NCBI RefSeq assembly: GCF_001613935.1
Contig: NZ_LQCI01000052.1
Span: 439,275-503,274 of the forward strand
Direction of reading: 5' to 3'
Origin: Amycolatopsis regifaucium
Lineage (GTDB): Bacteria; Actinomycetota; Actinomycetes; Mycobacteriales; Pseudonocardiaceae
DNA length: 64,000 bases
Within the stretch, counting starts at the first letter, position 1. Every line of letters starts with the position of its first letter. Under the pieces are notes generated by a model, which was not told the DNA's origin, did no database searches, and saw nothing but the letters and a program-made list of their open reading frames with translations. Shown here piece after piece: positions 8,568-17,195 of the stretch. Made by a program: the position numbers and the translations under genes.

Positions 8568-8837
8568 TCAGGCGGCGGCCGTGACGGCCAGCGCGGCCTC
8601 GCCCGCCTCGGTCAGCTCGGCGGGCACCCGGCCGGTGACGGCGGAGAGGCCGGTGGACTCGGCGGGACGGATGTAGCCACCGTGCGCGAGGGCGTGCGCG
8701 GTCATCTGATCGCAACAGGCGAACCCGTCGATGAAGAGATCCGGCTCGCAGCTGCACGACATCTGCGCGCGGCGGGCCGCGACCGCTCGCAGCATCGCCA
8801 TGGCTCGATGGGACAGTTCGACCTCTGAACCGGACAC
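8568..8837 (-). CDS. Small cysteine-containing protein of unknown function
   Basis: An 89-aa cytoplasmic protein with alpha-helical N- and C-termini and a central block CSCEPDLFIDGFACCDQ that supplies four cysteines in a CxC...CC arrangement, possibly for metal binding or redox. No family name is known to me, though the block looks conserved in design. GTG 8835-8837 is chosen because GAGAGG lies nine bases upstream; a longer frame from 8879 has no ribosome-binding site. It sits alone between the Pro-rich membrane protein and a TetR gene, all on the same strand. Confidence 0.6.
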   Translation of the reverse strand: MSGSEVELSHRAMAMLRAVAARRAQMSCSCEPDLFIDGFACCDQMTAHALAHGGYIRPAESTGLSAVTGRVPAELTEAGEAALAVTAAA

Positions 8838-8924
8838 CGGTCTGGACCTCTCTCGATCAGCCACCTGAATCAGCAGCACTTACACCGTGTTATCGGCCGC
8901 TGCTCCATCAGTGTTAACAAGTTC

Positions 8925-9566
8925 TCAGACGTTGTCGGTGACTTCTTGGTTCCGTGAGCTTTTCGTGCTCTTCGCGGGTGCCAGGGTCGGTTCCAGTACC
9001 CGCGCCCACTGGGCGACGATCTGCTTGCGGCGCTTCGTGTCGTCGGTCAGCAGATTCGCCAGGCCCAGGCCGCGGGCGAGATCGAGAGTGGCCTGGACCA
9101 GCTCACGGACGCCCTGGTGGGACTCGTCGACGCCGAGGAGTTCGACGGTCACCCGGTGCGCCTCCCGGCCGACGCGCGCCTCCAGCGGCACCAGGGTCGC
9201 GCGCAACGCCTCGTCGGTCGACGCCGCGACCCAGAGGTGGAGCGCGGCGCGGAACATCGGCCCGCTGTAGAGATTGAGCACCATGTCGACGGCCCGTTCG
9301 ATCCGCGACCGTCCGGACGGCAGCTCGGCCGCCCGGGAGCGCAGTTCCACGATCTGGATCTCGCCCACATGTTCGACCGCCGCCGCGACCAGGTCCTCCC
9401 TCGCCGGGAAGTGATGCTGCGCGGCACCGCGTGAGACCCCGGCGCGTTCGGCGATCACCGCGACGGTGGTCCCGTTCCAGCCCAGCTCACCGATGGTCTC
9501 GACGGCGGCCTCGACCAGCCGCCGCCGGGTCGTGCGGCTGCGCTCCTGCTGCGGTTCGCGGATCAT
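8925..9566 (-). CDS. TetR-family regulator downstream of the acyl-CoA operon
   Basis: A 213-aa TetR protein. The HTH (TTVAVIAERAGVSRGAAQHHFPAR region) spans roughly residues 12-58; the rest is a helical ligand-binding domain with HLWVAAST. The start ATG 9564-9566 gives MIREPQQERSR directly before the first helix; the frame extends upstream into a palindromic repeat but that part is unlikely to be coding. The gene follows the 9.6-18 kb catabolic operon on the same strand, separated by a hairpin, and is a candidate repressor of it responding to an acyl-CoA. That link is inference. Confidence 0.85.
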   Translation of the reverse strand: MIREPQQERSRTTRRRLVEAAVETIGELGWNGTTVAVIAERAGVSRGAAQHHFPAREDLVAAAVEHVGEIQIVELRSRAAELPSGRSRIERAVDMVLNLYSGPMFRAALHLWVAASTDEALRATLVPLEARVGREAHRVTVELLGVDESHQGVRELVQATLDLARGLGLANLLTDDTKRRKQIVAQWARVLEPTLAPAKSTKSSRNQEVTDNV

Positions 9567-9593
9567 GGCCGTGATTCTCGCCTTCCGTGTGGG

Positions 9594-9639
9594 CTCGTGA
9601 GTGGTAGTGACGGTCGGACCCGCCACTACCACTCACGAG
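9594..9639. repeat. Gene-end palindrome, CGTGAGTGG family
   Basis: Perfect 16-bp arms (CTCGTGAGTGGTAGTG and complement) around a 14-base loop. The right arm abuts the stop codon of the acyl-CoA dehydrogenase gene at 9640. The outer CGTGAGTGG is shared with the 48-bp palindromes at 25759 and 44567. It probably serves as transcription terminator for the operon. Confidence 0.8.
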
Positions 9640-10809
9640 TCAGTACGACCGAGGCAGGCCGAGGCTGTGCTGGCCGACGAAGTTGAGCACCATCTCGCGG
9701 CTCACCGGCGCGATCCGGCCCAGCCGGACGGCGGTGACCAGCGTGCCCAGCCCGTATTCGCTGGCGAGGCCGTTGCCGCCGTGGGTCTGCACGGCCTGGT
9801 CGACCGCGCGGATGGCGACCTCGGCGGCGGCGTACTTCGCCATGTTCGCCGACTCGCCCGCGCCGAAGTCGTCGCCGGAGTCGTAGAGCGACGCCGCCTT
9901 CTGCGTCATCAGCTTGGCCAGTTCCAATTCGATCTTGATCTCGGCCAGCGGATGCGCCAGCCCCTGGTGGGAGCCGATCGGGACGCCGCCCCACACCTTG
10001 CGCTCGTTGGCGTAGGCGACGGCCTTGCCCAGCGCGTAGCGGGCGATGCCGAGTGAGAACGAGGCGCCCATGATGCGTTCCGGGTTGAGCCCGGCGAACA
10101 GCTGCGCGATCGCCGCGTCCTCCTCGCCGACCAGCGCCTCGGCGGGCAGGTGGACGTCGTCGAGGAACAGGCCGAACTGCTTCTCCGGCGAGATGATGTC
10201 CATCTCGATCTGCTGGTACTCGAAGCCGGGCGCGTCGGTCGGGACGGTGAACAGCGCGGGCTTGAGCTTGCCGGTCTTCGCGTCCTCGGTGCGGCCGACG
10301 ACCAGGACGGCGTCCGCCTCGTCGACGCCGGAGATGTAGACCTTCCGTCCACTGAGGACCCAGCCGTCACCGTCGCGTTTCGCGGTGGTGGTGATCTTGT
10401 GCGAGTTCGACCCGGCGTCGGGTTCGGTGATCGCGAAGACCATCCGCCGGGTGCCGTCCGCGATACCGGGCAGCCAGCGCTTCTTCTGCTCGTCGGTGCC
10501 GAAGCGGGAGATGACCGTGCCGCAGATCGCCGGCGAGACGACCATCAGCAGCAGCGGGCTACCCGCCGCGGCGAGTTCTTCGAGTACCGCGGCGAGATCC
10601 GCGATACCCGCTCCTCCGCCGCCGTACTCCTCGGGCAGGTTCACGCCGAGGTAGCCCAGCCGTCCGGCCTCGGACCAGAGTTCTTCGGTCTTGAGCCCGG
10701 CGCGGGCTTGTTTGGCGTAGTACTCGTGCCCGTACTTCTTGCCGAGTTCGGCGACCGCCGCCCGCAGCGCGACGCGCTCCTCGGGCTCGGTGAAGTTCAT
10801 CGCGTTCAT
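9640..10809 (-). CDS. Acyl-CoA dehydrogenase (FadE12-like)
   Basis: A 389-aa flavoprotein of the acyl-CoA dehydrogenase fold. Visible marks are FAITEPDAGSNSHKI (FAD-binding strand), the LSGRKVYISG segment and C-terminal AVQTHGGNGLASEYGL, with a candidate catalytic glutamate in PVSREM. It should oxidise an acyl-CoA to the 2-enoyl-CoA, passing electrons to ETF. The start ATG 10807-10809 overlaps the upstream biotin carboxylase stop in an ATGA; the open frame extends further upstream but that is shadow. As last gene of a six-gene operon it ends at a palindrome. Gene order resembles mycobacterial fadE13-accD2-accA2-fadE12 (recalled, not searched). Confidence 0.88.
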   Translation of the reverse strand: MNAMNFTEPEERVALRAAVAELGKKYGHEYYAKQARAGLKTEELWSEAGRLGYLGVNLPEEYGGGGAGIADLAAVLEELAAAGSPLLLMVVSPAICGTVISRFGTDEQKKRWLPGIADGTRRMVFAITEPDAGSNSHKITTTAKRDGDGWVLSGRKVYISGVDEADAVLVVGRTEDAKTGKLKPALFTVPTDAPGFEYQQIEMDIISPEKQFGLFLDDVHLPAEALVGEEDAAIAQLFAGLNPERIMGASFSLGIARYALGKAVAYANERKVWGGVPIGSHQGLAHPLAEIKIELELAKLMTQKAASLYDSGDDFGAGESANMAKYAAAEVAIRAVDQAVQTHGGNGLASEYGLGTLVTAVRLGRIAPVSREMVLNFVGQHSLGLPRSY

Positions 10810-12767
10810 TCGTTCTCTCCTACCACCGCGAGGATCGTGCCCACTTCGACCTGCTGTCCGACGACCACCGGGAGTTCGGTCACGACGCCGTCGGCCGGCG
10901 CCGCGATCCGGTGTTCCATCTTCATCGCTTCCAGCCACAGCAACGGATCACCGGTCTTGACCGGGTCTCCGATCTCGACCGCGAGCCGGACGACCGTGCC
11001 CGGCATCGGCGCCACGAGCGAACCGGCGGCGAGCGCCGCGTCCGGATCGGTGTACCTCGGCACCACGCTCAGTTCGACGGCGCCTTCCGGCGAATCGACG
11101 TACACCGTGTCGCCGTACCGGGCGACGGCGAACTTCCGCCGCACCCCGGAGACTTCCAGTACCACGCCGTCGCTCTCGGCGGAAACCAGTTCGACGCCTT
11201 CGAACCCGTCGGCGCGCAGGCCGTCACGGCCGAGGGTGTAGACCACCTCGATCTCGTCGTCGCCTTGGCGAAAACGTTTGCGCTGCCCTTGGGAACGGAC
11301 GTTGCGCCAGCCACTCGGCAGTCGTCGCTGCACCTGGGCGCCCTCGCGGTTCGCGGCGGCGCCCGCCAAGGCGGCGGCCAGTGCGGAAATCCGTACGGTG
11401 TCCGCTGTGGCCAGTGGACGTGCCAGGGTTTCCAGGCCGTGCCGGTCGAAGAAGGCCGTGTCGGTCTCGCCCGCCAGGAAGGCCTCGTGCCGGAGTACGT
11501 TCACCAGCAGGTCGCGGTTGGTGACCACGCCGTGGATCTCGGCGCCCGCCAGGGCGCTGGCCAGCGCCCGCGCCGCGCTCGGGCGGTCCGGGGCGAAGGC
11601 GATCACCTTGGCGAGCATCGGATCGTAGTGCACACCTACGGTCTGGCCGCTGACGAAACCGGAGTCGAGCCGCACCCCGGGGCCGACCTCGAACTCCCGT
11701 CGCGCGGCGGGAACCTCGAACCGGTGCAGGGTGCCGCTCTGCGGCTGCCAGCCTGCCGAGGGGTCCTCGGCGTAGAGCCGGACCTCGATCGCGTGCCCCC
11801 GCGCCTGCGGCTCGGCGATCGGGAGGTGCTCGCCCTCGGCGATCCGCAGTTGCAGCGCGACGAGGTCGAGACCGGTGGTGGCTTCGGTGACCGGATGCTC
11901 CACCTGCAGGCGGGTGTTCATCTCCAGGAAGTAGAACCGCCCGTCCGGTCCGGCCAGGAACTCGACCGTTCCGGCGCCGACGTAGTCGATCGCCTGCGCG
12001 GCCTTGCGCGCCGCGTCGAACAACGCCGCCCGCATGGCTTCGTCGACGAACGGGGACGGCGCTTCTTCGACGACCTTCTGGTGGCGGCGCTGGATCGAGC
12101 ATTCCCGCTCCCCCACCGCCCACACCGTGCCATGGGTGTCGGCGAGTACCTGGACCTCGATATGCCGCCCGGTCTCCAGGTACCGCTCGCAGAACACGGT
12201 CGGGTCGCCGAAGGCCGACGCGGCCTCCGCGCTCGCGCCTTCGACGGCCTCGGCGAGTTCGCCGAGGGAGCGCACGACGCGCATCCCGCGCCCGCCACCT
12301 CCGGCGGATGCCTTGACCAGCAAGGGAAGGTCGGCTTCGGTGACTTCGGCCGGGTCCAATTCGGACAGGATCGGCACCCCGGCGCCGGCCATCATCCGCT
12401 TGGACTCGACCTTGGAGCCCATGCTCTCGATGGCTTCCGGCGGCGGCCCGACCCAGGTCAGCCCGGCGTCGATCACGGCGCGGGCGAACCCGGCGTTCTC
12501 GGACAGGAACCCGTATCCGGGGTGGATCGCGTCGGCGCCGGTCTCGACGGCCGCCTTGATCAGCAGTGCGGCGCGGAGGTAGGTGTCGGACGGTGCGTTG
12601 CCCGGCAGCCGGACGGCGACGTCGGCCTCGGCGGCGTGCGGGGCTTCGGCGTCCGCGTCGGAGAACACCGCGACCGTGCCGATCCCGGCGTCACGGCAGG
12701 TGCGGAACACGCGGCGGGCGATCTCCCCGCGGTTGGCGACCAGAAGTTTCTCGATCATCCCGCTCAC
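10806..12767 (-). CDS. Acyl-CoA carboxylase alpha subunit (biotin carboxylase plus BCCP)
   Basis: About 653 aa. The N-terminus MIEKLLVANRGEIARRVFRTC opens the biotin carboxylase domain; ATP-grasp marks include KASAGGGGRGMRVV and YVGAGTVEFL, and EMNTRLQVEHPVTE is the catalytic signature. The C-terminal biotinyl domain carries EAMKMEH with the biotinylated lysine. It makes carboxybiotin for the partner subunit encoded just upstream. GTG 12767 is preferred because it overlaps the previous stop as GTGA, matching the 4-nt overlaps at every other junction; ATG 12758 with AGGA ten bases upstream is the alternative. Confidence 0.92.
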   Translation of the reverse strand: MSGMIEKLLVANRGEIARRVFRTCRDAGIGTVAVFSDADAEAPHAAEADVAVRLPGNAPSDTYLRAALLIKAAVETGADAIHPGYGFLSENAGFARAVIDAGLTWVGPPPEAIESMGSKVESKRMMAGAGVPILSELDPAEVTEADLPLLVKASAGGGGRGMRVVRSLGELAEAVEGASAEAASAFGDPTVFCERYLETGRHIEVQVLADTHGTVWAVGERECSIQRRHQKVVEEAPSPFVDEAMRAALFDAARKAAQAIDYVGAGTVEFLAGPDGRFYFLEMNTRLQVEHPVTEATTGLDLVALQLRIAEGEHLPIAEPQARGHAIEVRLYAEDPSAGWQPQSGTLHRFEVPAARREFEVGPGVRLDSGFVSGQTVGVHYDPMLAKVIAFAPDRPSAARALASALAGAEIHGVVTNRDLLVNVLRHEAFLAGETDTAFFDRHGLETLARPLATADTVRISALAAALAGAAANREGAQVQRRLPSGWRNVRSQGQRKRFRQGDDEIEVVYTLGRDGLRADGFEGVELVSAESDGVVLEVSGVRRKFAVARYGDTVYVDSPEGAVELSVVPRYTDPDAALAAGSLVAPMPGTVVRLAVEIGDPVKTGDPLLWLEAMKMEHRIAAPADGVVTELPVVVGQQVEVGTILAVVGENE

Positions 12768-14362
12768 ATCCTGAAGACGCCGAAGCCCTCGGCGCCCTTC
12801 ACTGGTCCATTGTGGATCACGGACAGGCTGAGCCCGAGCACCGTGCGAGTGTCGCGGGGATCGATGATCCCGTCGTCGTAGAGCATCCCGGAGAGGAACA
12901 TCGGCATCGACTCCGCCTCGATCTGCCCTTCCACCATGGCGCGCATGGCGGCGTCGTGTTCCTCGTTGTAGTCCTGGCCACGCGAGACCGCGGCGGCGCG
13001 GGCCACAATGGACAGTACGCCCGCGAGCTGCTGCGGCCCCATGACCGCGGATTTCGCACTGGGCCAGGCGAACAGGAACCTCGGGTCGTAGGCGCGGCCG
13101 CACATGCCGTAGTGCCCGGCACCGTACGAGGCACCCATGAGCACCGACAGATGCGGCACCTTGGAATTCGACACGGCGTTGATCATCATCGCGCCGTGTT
13201 TGATGATGCCGCTCTGCTCGTACTCCTTGCCGACCATGTAGCCGGTGGTGTTGTGCAGGAAGACCAGCGGGGTGTCGATCTGGTTGGCCAGCTGGATGAA
13301 CTGCGCCGCCTTCTGCGACTCCTCACCGAAGAGCACGCCCTGTGCGTTGGCGAGGATGCCGACCGGGTAACCGTGAATACTCGCCCAGCCGGTGGCGAGA
13401 CTGCTGCCGTACAAGGGTTTGAACTCGTCGAAGTCCGAACCGTCGGCGACCCGGGCGATCACCTCGCGCGGGTCGAACGGCACCTTGAGGTCGGCGGGCA
13501 CGATGCCGAGCAGGTCCTCGGCGGAGTACAACGGCTCCGCGTAGTCCGGTTTCGGCGTCGGCCCCTGCTTGCTCCAGTTCAGCCGCTTGACGATACCGCG
13601 GCCGAGCCGGATGGCGTCCTCTTCGTCCGCCGCGAGGTAGTCGGCGAGTCCGGAGGTCCGGGCGTGCATCTCGGCACCGCCGAGTGATTCGTCGTCGGAC
13701 TCTTCACCGGTGGCCATCTTGACCAGCGGCGGCCCGCCGAGGAACACCTTGGCACGTTCCTTGACCATCACGACGTAGTCCGACATGCCGGGCAGGTACG
13801 CGCCACCGGCGGTGGAGTTGCCGAACACCAGCGCGATCGTGGGCACCTTCGCCGCCGAAGACCGCGTGATGTCGCGGAAGATCCGGCCGCCGGGGATGAA
13901 GATCTCCTTCTGCGTCGGCAGATCCGCGCCGCCGGACTCGACGAGGTTGATCACCGGCAGGCGGTTCTGCGCGGCGATGTCCGCGGCGCGGTAGCTCTTC
14001 TTCGCCGTCCACGGGTTGCTCGCCCCGCCTTTGACCGTGGGGTCGCTCGCCGAGATCATGCACTCGACGCCTTCGACCACGCCGATCCCGGTGATCACGC
14101 TGGCACCGACCTGGTAGTCCGAACCCCAGGCGGCCAGCGGCGAAAGTTCCAGGAAGGGCGAGTCCTCGTCGAGGAGGAGCTCGATCCGCTCGCGGGCGAG
14201 CAGCTTGCCGCGTTTGCGGTGCCGGGTGACGTACTTCTCGCCGCCACCCGCGATGGCCTTGGCGTGCTCGGTGTCGATCTCGGCGAGTTTGCCGAGCATG
14301 GACTCGCGGTTGGCGGCGAATTCCTCGCTCCGCGTGTCCACAGTGGACCTCAAGGTGCTCAT
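12764..14362 (-). CDS. Acyl-CoA carboxylase carboxyltransferase (beta) subunit
   Basis: A 532-aa carboxyltransferase of the methylcrotonyl-/geranyl-CoA carboxylase branch: RGKLLARERIELLLD near the start, NLVESGGADLPTQ, and STAGGAYLPGMSDYVVMV for the acyl-CoA oxyanion hole, with GASYGAGHYGMCGRAYDP in the C-terminal biotin-side domain. It transfers CO2 from carboxybiotin to an unsaturated or branched acyl-CoA. Start ATG 14360-14362 overlaps the stop of the upstream acyl-CoA dehydrogenase (ATGA). The AtuA-like neighbour and two dehydrogenases favour a branched or terpenoid substrate over acetyl-CoA; the exact one is unknown. Confidence 0.92.
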   Translation of the reverse strand: MSTLRSTVDTRSEEFAANRESMLGKLAEIDTEHAKAIAGGGEKYVTRHRKRGKLLARERIELLLDEDSPFLELSPLAAWGSDYQVGASVITGIGVVEGVECMISASDPTVKGGASNPWTAKKSYRAADIAAQNRLPVINLVESGGADLPTQKEIFIPGGRIFRDITRSSAAKVPTIALVFGNSTAGGAYLPGMSDYVVMVKERAKVFLGGPPLVKMATGEESDDESLGGAEMHARTSGLADYLAADEEDAIRLGRGIVKRLNWSKQGPTPKPDYAEPLYSAEDLLGIVPADLKVPFDPREVIARVADGSDFDEFKPLYGSSLATGWASIHGYPVGILANAQGVLFGEESQKAAQFIQLANQIDTPLVFLHNTTGYMVGKEYEQSGIIKHGAMMINAVSNSKVPHLSVLMGASYGAGHYGMCGRAYDPRFLFAWPSAKSAVMGPQQLAGVLSIVARAAAVSRGQDYNEEHDAAMRAMVEGQIEAESMPMFLSGMLYDDGIIDPRDTRTVLGLSLSVIHNGPVKGAEGFGVFRM

Positions 14363-15507
14363 GCGGTGTATCCCAATCGCTTCGCGGCCAAGCCGGTGAG
14401 GATCTCGTTCGTGCCACCGCCGATGCCGAGGATGCGCACGTCACGGTAGTGACGCTCGACTTCGGCCTCGCGCATGTAGCCGAGGCCGCCGTGCAGCTGC
14501 ACGGCCTCGTTGACCACCCATTCGGCGGTCTCGACGGCGGTGTTCTTCGCGAAACAGGCTTCGGCGATGACCTCTTCGCCCGCCACGTGGCGCTGGGCGA
14601 CCTGCCGGGTGTACGTCCGGGCGACATCGATCTTGCGGGCCATCTCGGTGAGCTTGTGCTGCACCAGCTGACGGGAGATCAGCGGACGGCCGAACGTCTC
14701 GCGCAGGCGGCACCAGTCCAGCGTCAGGTCCAGCGCGCGTTGCGCGTGCGCGTATCCCTGCACGGCGAGCGAAACCCGCTCGGTGACGAACTGTGTCGCC
14801 ACCTGGGCGAACCCGCTGTTCTCGGCACCGATCAGGTTTTCGGCGGGCACGCGTACGTCCACATAGGACAACTCCGCGGTGTCCGAGCAGAGCCAGCCCA
14901 TCTTCTCCAGCTTGCGGGACACGGTGAAACCGGGGGTACCGCGTTCGACGACGATGAGCGAGATCCCGTGTGCGCCGGATTCGCCGGTGCGCACCACGGT
15001 GGTCACGAAGTCCGCGCGGCAGCCCGAGGTGATGAAGGTCTTGGCGCCGTTGATGACGTACTCGTCACCTTCACGCACGGCCGTCGTGCGGATTCCGGCG
15101 ACGTCGGAGCCGCCGTCGGGTTCGGTGACCGCGAGCGAGCCGATCTTGGCGCCTTCCAGCGTCGGCCGGACCCATCGTTCGATCTGTACCGGATCGCCGG
15201 CCGCAGCGATGTGCGGGACGGCGATGCCGCAGGTGAACAACGAGGCGAACAATCCGCCGGAACCACCCGCGTAGTGCAGTTCCTCGGCGATGACCACCGC
15301 GTCGAGATAGTCGCCGCCCCCGCCACCGACCTCCTCGGGGAAGCCGACGCCGAGCAAGCCGAGCTCGCCGGCCTTGCGGTGCAGATCGCGGGGCAGTTCG
15401 CCCTCGCGCTCCCAGTCGTCGAGGTACGGCAGGATCTCGGTTTCGGCGAAGCGCCGGACCGTCTCGCGCAGTTCGACGCGTTCCGGCGTGGTGAAGGGGT
15501 CGGTCAC
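14359..15507 (-). CDS. Acyl-CoA dehydrogenase (FadE13-like)
   Basis: A 382-aa acyl-CoA dehydrogenase. It shows AVTEPDGGSDVAGI, INGAKTFITSG, and a C-terminal LHGGLGYMREAEVERHYRD plus GIGGGTNEI with the glutamate used as catalytic base in the isovaleryl-type enzymes. It should introduce the alpha-beta double bond before carboxylation. Start GTG 15505-15507 with GGAGG seven bases upstream overlaps the previous stop (GTGA), so the longer frame is rejected. The order dehydrogenase, carboxyltransferase, biotin carboxylase is the order of a leucine/terpene-like degradation sequence. Confidence 0.9.
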   Translation of the reverse strand: MTDPFTTPERVELRETVRRFAETEILPYLDDWEREGELPRDLHRKAGELGLLGVGFPEEVGGGGGDYLDAVVIAEELHYAGGSGGLFASLFTCGIAVPHIAAAGDPVQIERWVRPTLEGAKIGSLAVTEPDGGSDVAGIRTTAVREGDEYVINGAKTFITSGCRADFVTTVVRTGESGAHGISLIVVERGTPGFTVSRKLEKMGWLCSDTAELSYVDVRVPAENLIGAENSGFAQVATQFVTERVSLAVQGYAHAQRALDLTLDWCRLRETFGRPLISRQLVQHKLTEMARKIDVARTYTRQVAQRHVAGEEVIAEACFAKNTAVETAEWVVNEAVQLHGGLGYMREAEVERHYRDVRILGIGGGTNEILTGLAAKRLGYTA

Positions 15508-17195
15508 AGGAGAGCCTCCGGGATGTCGATCTCGCGCGAGCGCAGCCATTCCCCGAGGGCCTTCGCCTGCGGGTCGAACCGCGCCTGCGACGCGACCCCC
15601 TCACCGAGAATGCCTTCGACGACGAAGTTGAGCGCCCGCAGATTCGGCAGAAGATGACGCCGGACCTCCAGCTCCGCGGTCTCCGGGAGCAGCAGCTTGA
15701 ATTCGGTGACGGTGAGCCGGTGCGCGAGCCAGCGCCACGCCTCGTCGGACCGCGCCCAGACGCCGACGTTCGCGCTGCCGCCCTTGTCCCCGCTGCGGGC
15801 GCCGATCACCTTGCCGAGCGGCGCCCGGCGGACCCGCGCCTGGGGGTAAGGAGCGGGCAGACCGTATTCGTCCACATCGGACAAAACCTGCGTCTCGGTG
15901 GCTTGCGCGATGTCGCGGCGCGAACCGTCCGGCAGGACGGCGACGTGCGGAACCTTTCGCGCGTCGACGAAAGCGGCCCGGTAGACACCGTAGGGCGAGG
16001 CCGCCGCCGGTGGCGCGGTGACATGGAAGCCGGGATAGCTGGCCAGCGCGAGTTCGATCGCCGCGCCGCTGAACGCCCGCCCGGCGACCTCCGGGTCGGC
16101 GTCCTTCACCGCGACGTGCAGGAGAGCGCTCGCCTGCTGTTCGGTTTCGGCGTCCGCGTGGTCGGTGCGGGCCAGTGTCCAGCGGATCTCCGACGGCGGC
16201 CGCGCCTTGAGCGCGCCTTCGAGTTGTTCCTTGACCAGCGTGGCTTTCGCTTCGATGTCCAGTCCGGTGAGGACGAACGTCGTCTCGTTGCGGAAGCCGC
16301 CGAGCCCGTTCAGGCAGACCTTGAGCGTCGGTGGCGGTGGTTCACCGGTGACACCGCTGATCCGGACGCGATCCGGGCCGTCCTCGGTCAGGGTCAGCGT
16401 ATCGAACCGTGCCGTGACGTCCGGACCGGCGTAGCGGGCGCCGGTGATCTCGTAGAGCAGTTGCGCCGTAACGGTTCCGGCGTTGACGACACCACCGGTG
16501 CCGGGGTGTTTGGTGATCACGCTGGAACCGTCCGCGGAGATCTCGGCGATCGGGAATCCCGGGACGCCGATCTCGTGTTCGGTGAAGAACGCGTAATTGC
16601 CGCCGGTGGCCTGCGCGCCGCATTCGATCACGTGCCCGGCCACCACCGCGCCGGCGAGCGAGTCGTAGTCGTCACGTGCCCAGCCGAAGTGCGCGGCGGC
16701 CGGGCCGACGATCACCGACGCGTCGGTGACGCGCCCGGTCACCACGATGTCGGCACCCGCGGTCAGGCATTCCGCGATCCCCCACGCGCCGAGATAGGCG
16801 TTGGCGGTCAACGTCTTGCCGAAGCCGAGTTCTTCGGCGCGCTGGAGCAGATCGTCGCCCTCGACGTGCGCGACAGCGACGTCGACACCGAGTTTCGCGG
16901 CCAGTTCGCGCAGTGCGTCCGCGAGTCCGGCGGGGTTGAGCCCACCGGCGTTCGCGACGACCTTGACGTCCTTTTCCTTGGCCAGCGCCAGATTCTCCTC
17001 CATCTGACGGAGGAACGTCTTGGCGTAACCGCGGTTCGGGTCCTTCATCCGGTCCCGGCCGAGGATGAGCATGGTCAGCTCGGCGAGGTAGTCGCCGGTC
17101 AGCACGTCGAGCGGGCCACCGGTGAGCATCTCGCGGACGGCGGAGAACCGGTCGCCGTAGAACCCGGACGCGTTGCCGATCCTGATCGGGGTCAT
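15504..17195 (-). CDS. AtuA-like acyclic terpene utilisation family protein
   Basis: A 563-aa protein with the DUF1446/AtuA domain over about 1-440 (RIGNASGFYGDRF at the start, then ADIVVTGRVTDASVIVGPA and GNYAFFTE) and the C-terminal AtuA-like alpha/beta domain (ARSGDKGGSANVGVWA). The family is named after Pseudomonas acyclic terpene utilisation, but its biochemical reaction is not established. Start ATG 17193-17195 overlaps the upstream stop as ATGA. Its presence with a carboxylase and two dehydrogenases is the main argument for a methyl-branched or isoprenoid acyl-CoA substrate of the operon. Confidence 0.88.
   Translation of the reverse strand: MTPIRIGNASGFYGDRFSAVREMLTGGPLDVLTGDYLAELTMLILGRDRMKDPNRGYAKTFLRQMEENLALAKEKDVKVVANAGGLNPAGLADALRELAAKLGVDVAVAHVEGDDLLQRAEELGFGKTLTANAYLGAWGIAECLTAGADIVVTGRVTDASVIVGPAAAHFGWARDDYDSLAGAVVAGHVIECGAQATGGNYAFFTEHEIGVPGFPIAEISADGSSVITKHPGTGGVVNAGTVTAQLLYEITGARYAGPDVTARFDTLTLTEDGPDRVRISGVTGEPPPPTLKVCLNGLGGFRNETTFVLTGLDIEAKATLVKEQLEGALKARPPSEIRWTLARTDHADAETEQQASALLHVAVKDADPEVAGRAFSGAAIELALASYPGFHVTAPPAAASPYGVYRAAFVDARKVPHVAVLPDGSRRDIAQATETQVLSDVDEYGLPAPYPQARVRRAPLGKVIGARSGDKGGSANVGVWARSDEAWRWLAHRLTVTEFKLLLPETAELEVRRHLLPNLRALNFVVEGILGEGVASQARFDPQAKALGEWLRSREIDIPEALL

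Noticed and set aside
10911..12881. A 656-codon plus-strand frame opposite the biotin carboxylase gene
   Set aside because: The minus strand encodes an unambiguous biotin carboxylase; the opposite frame has no domain.
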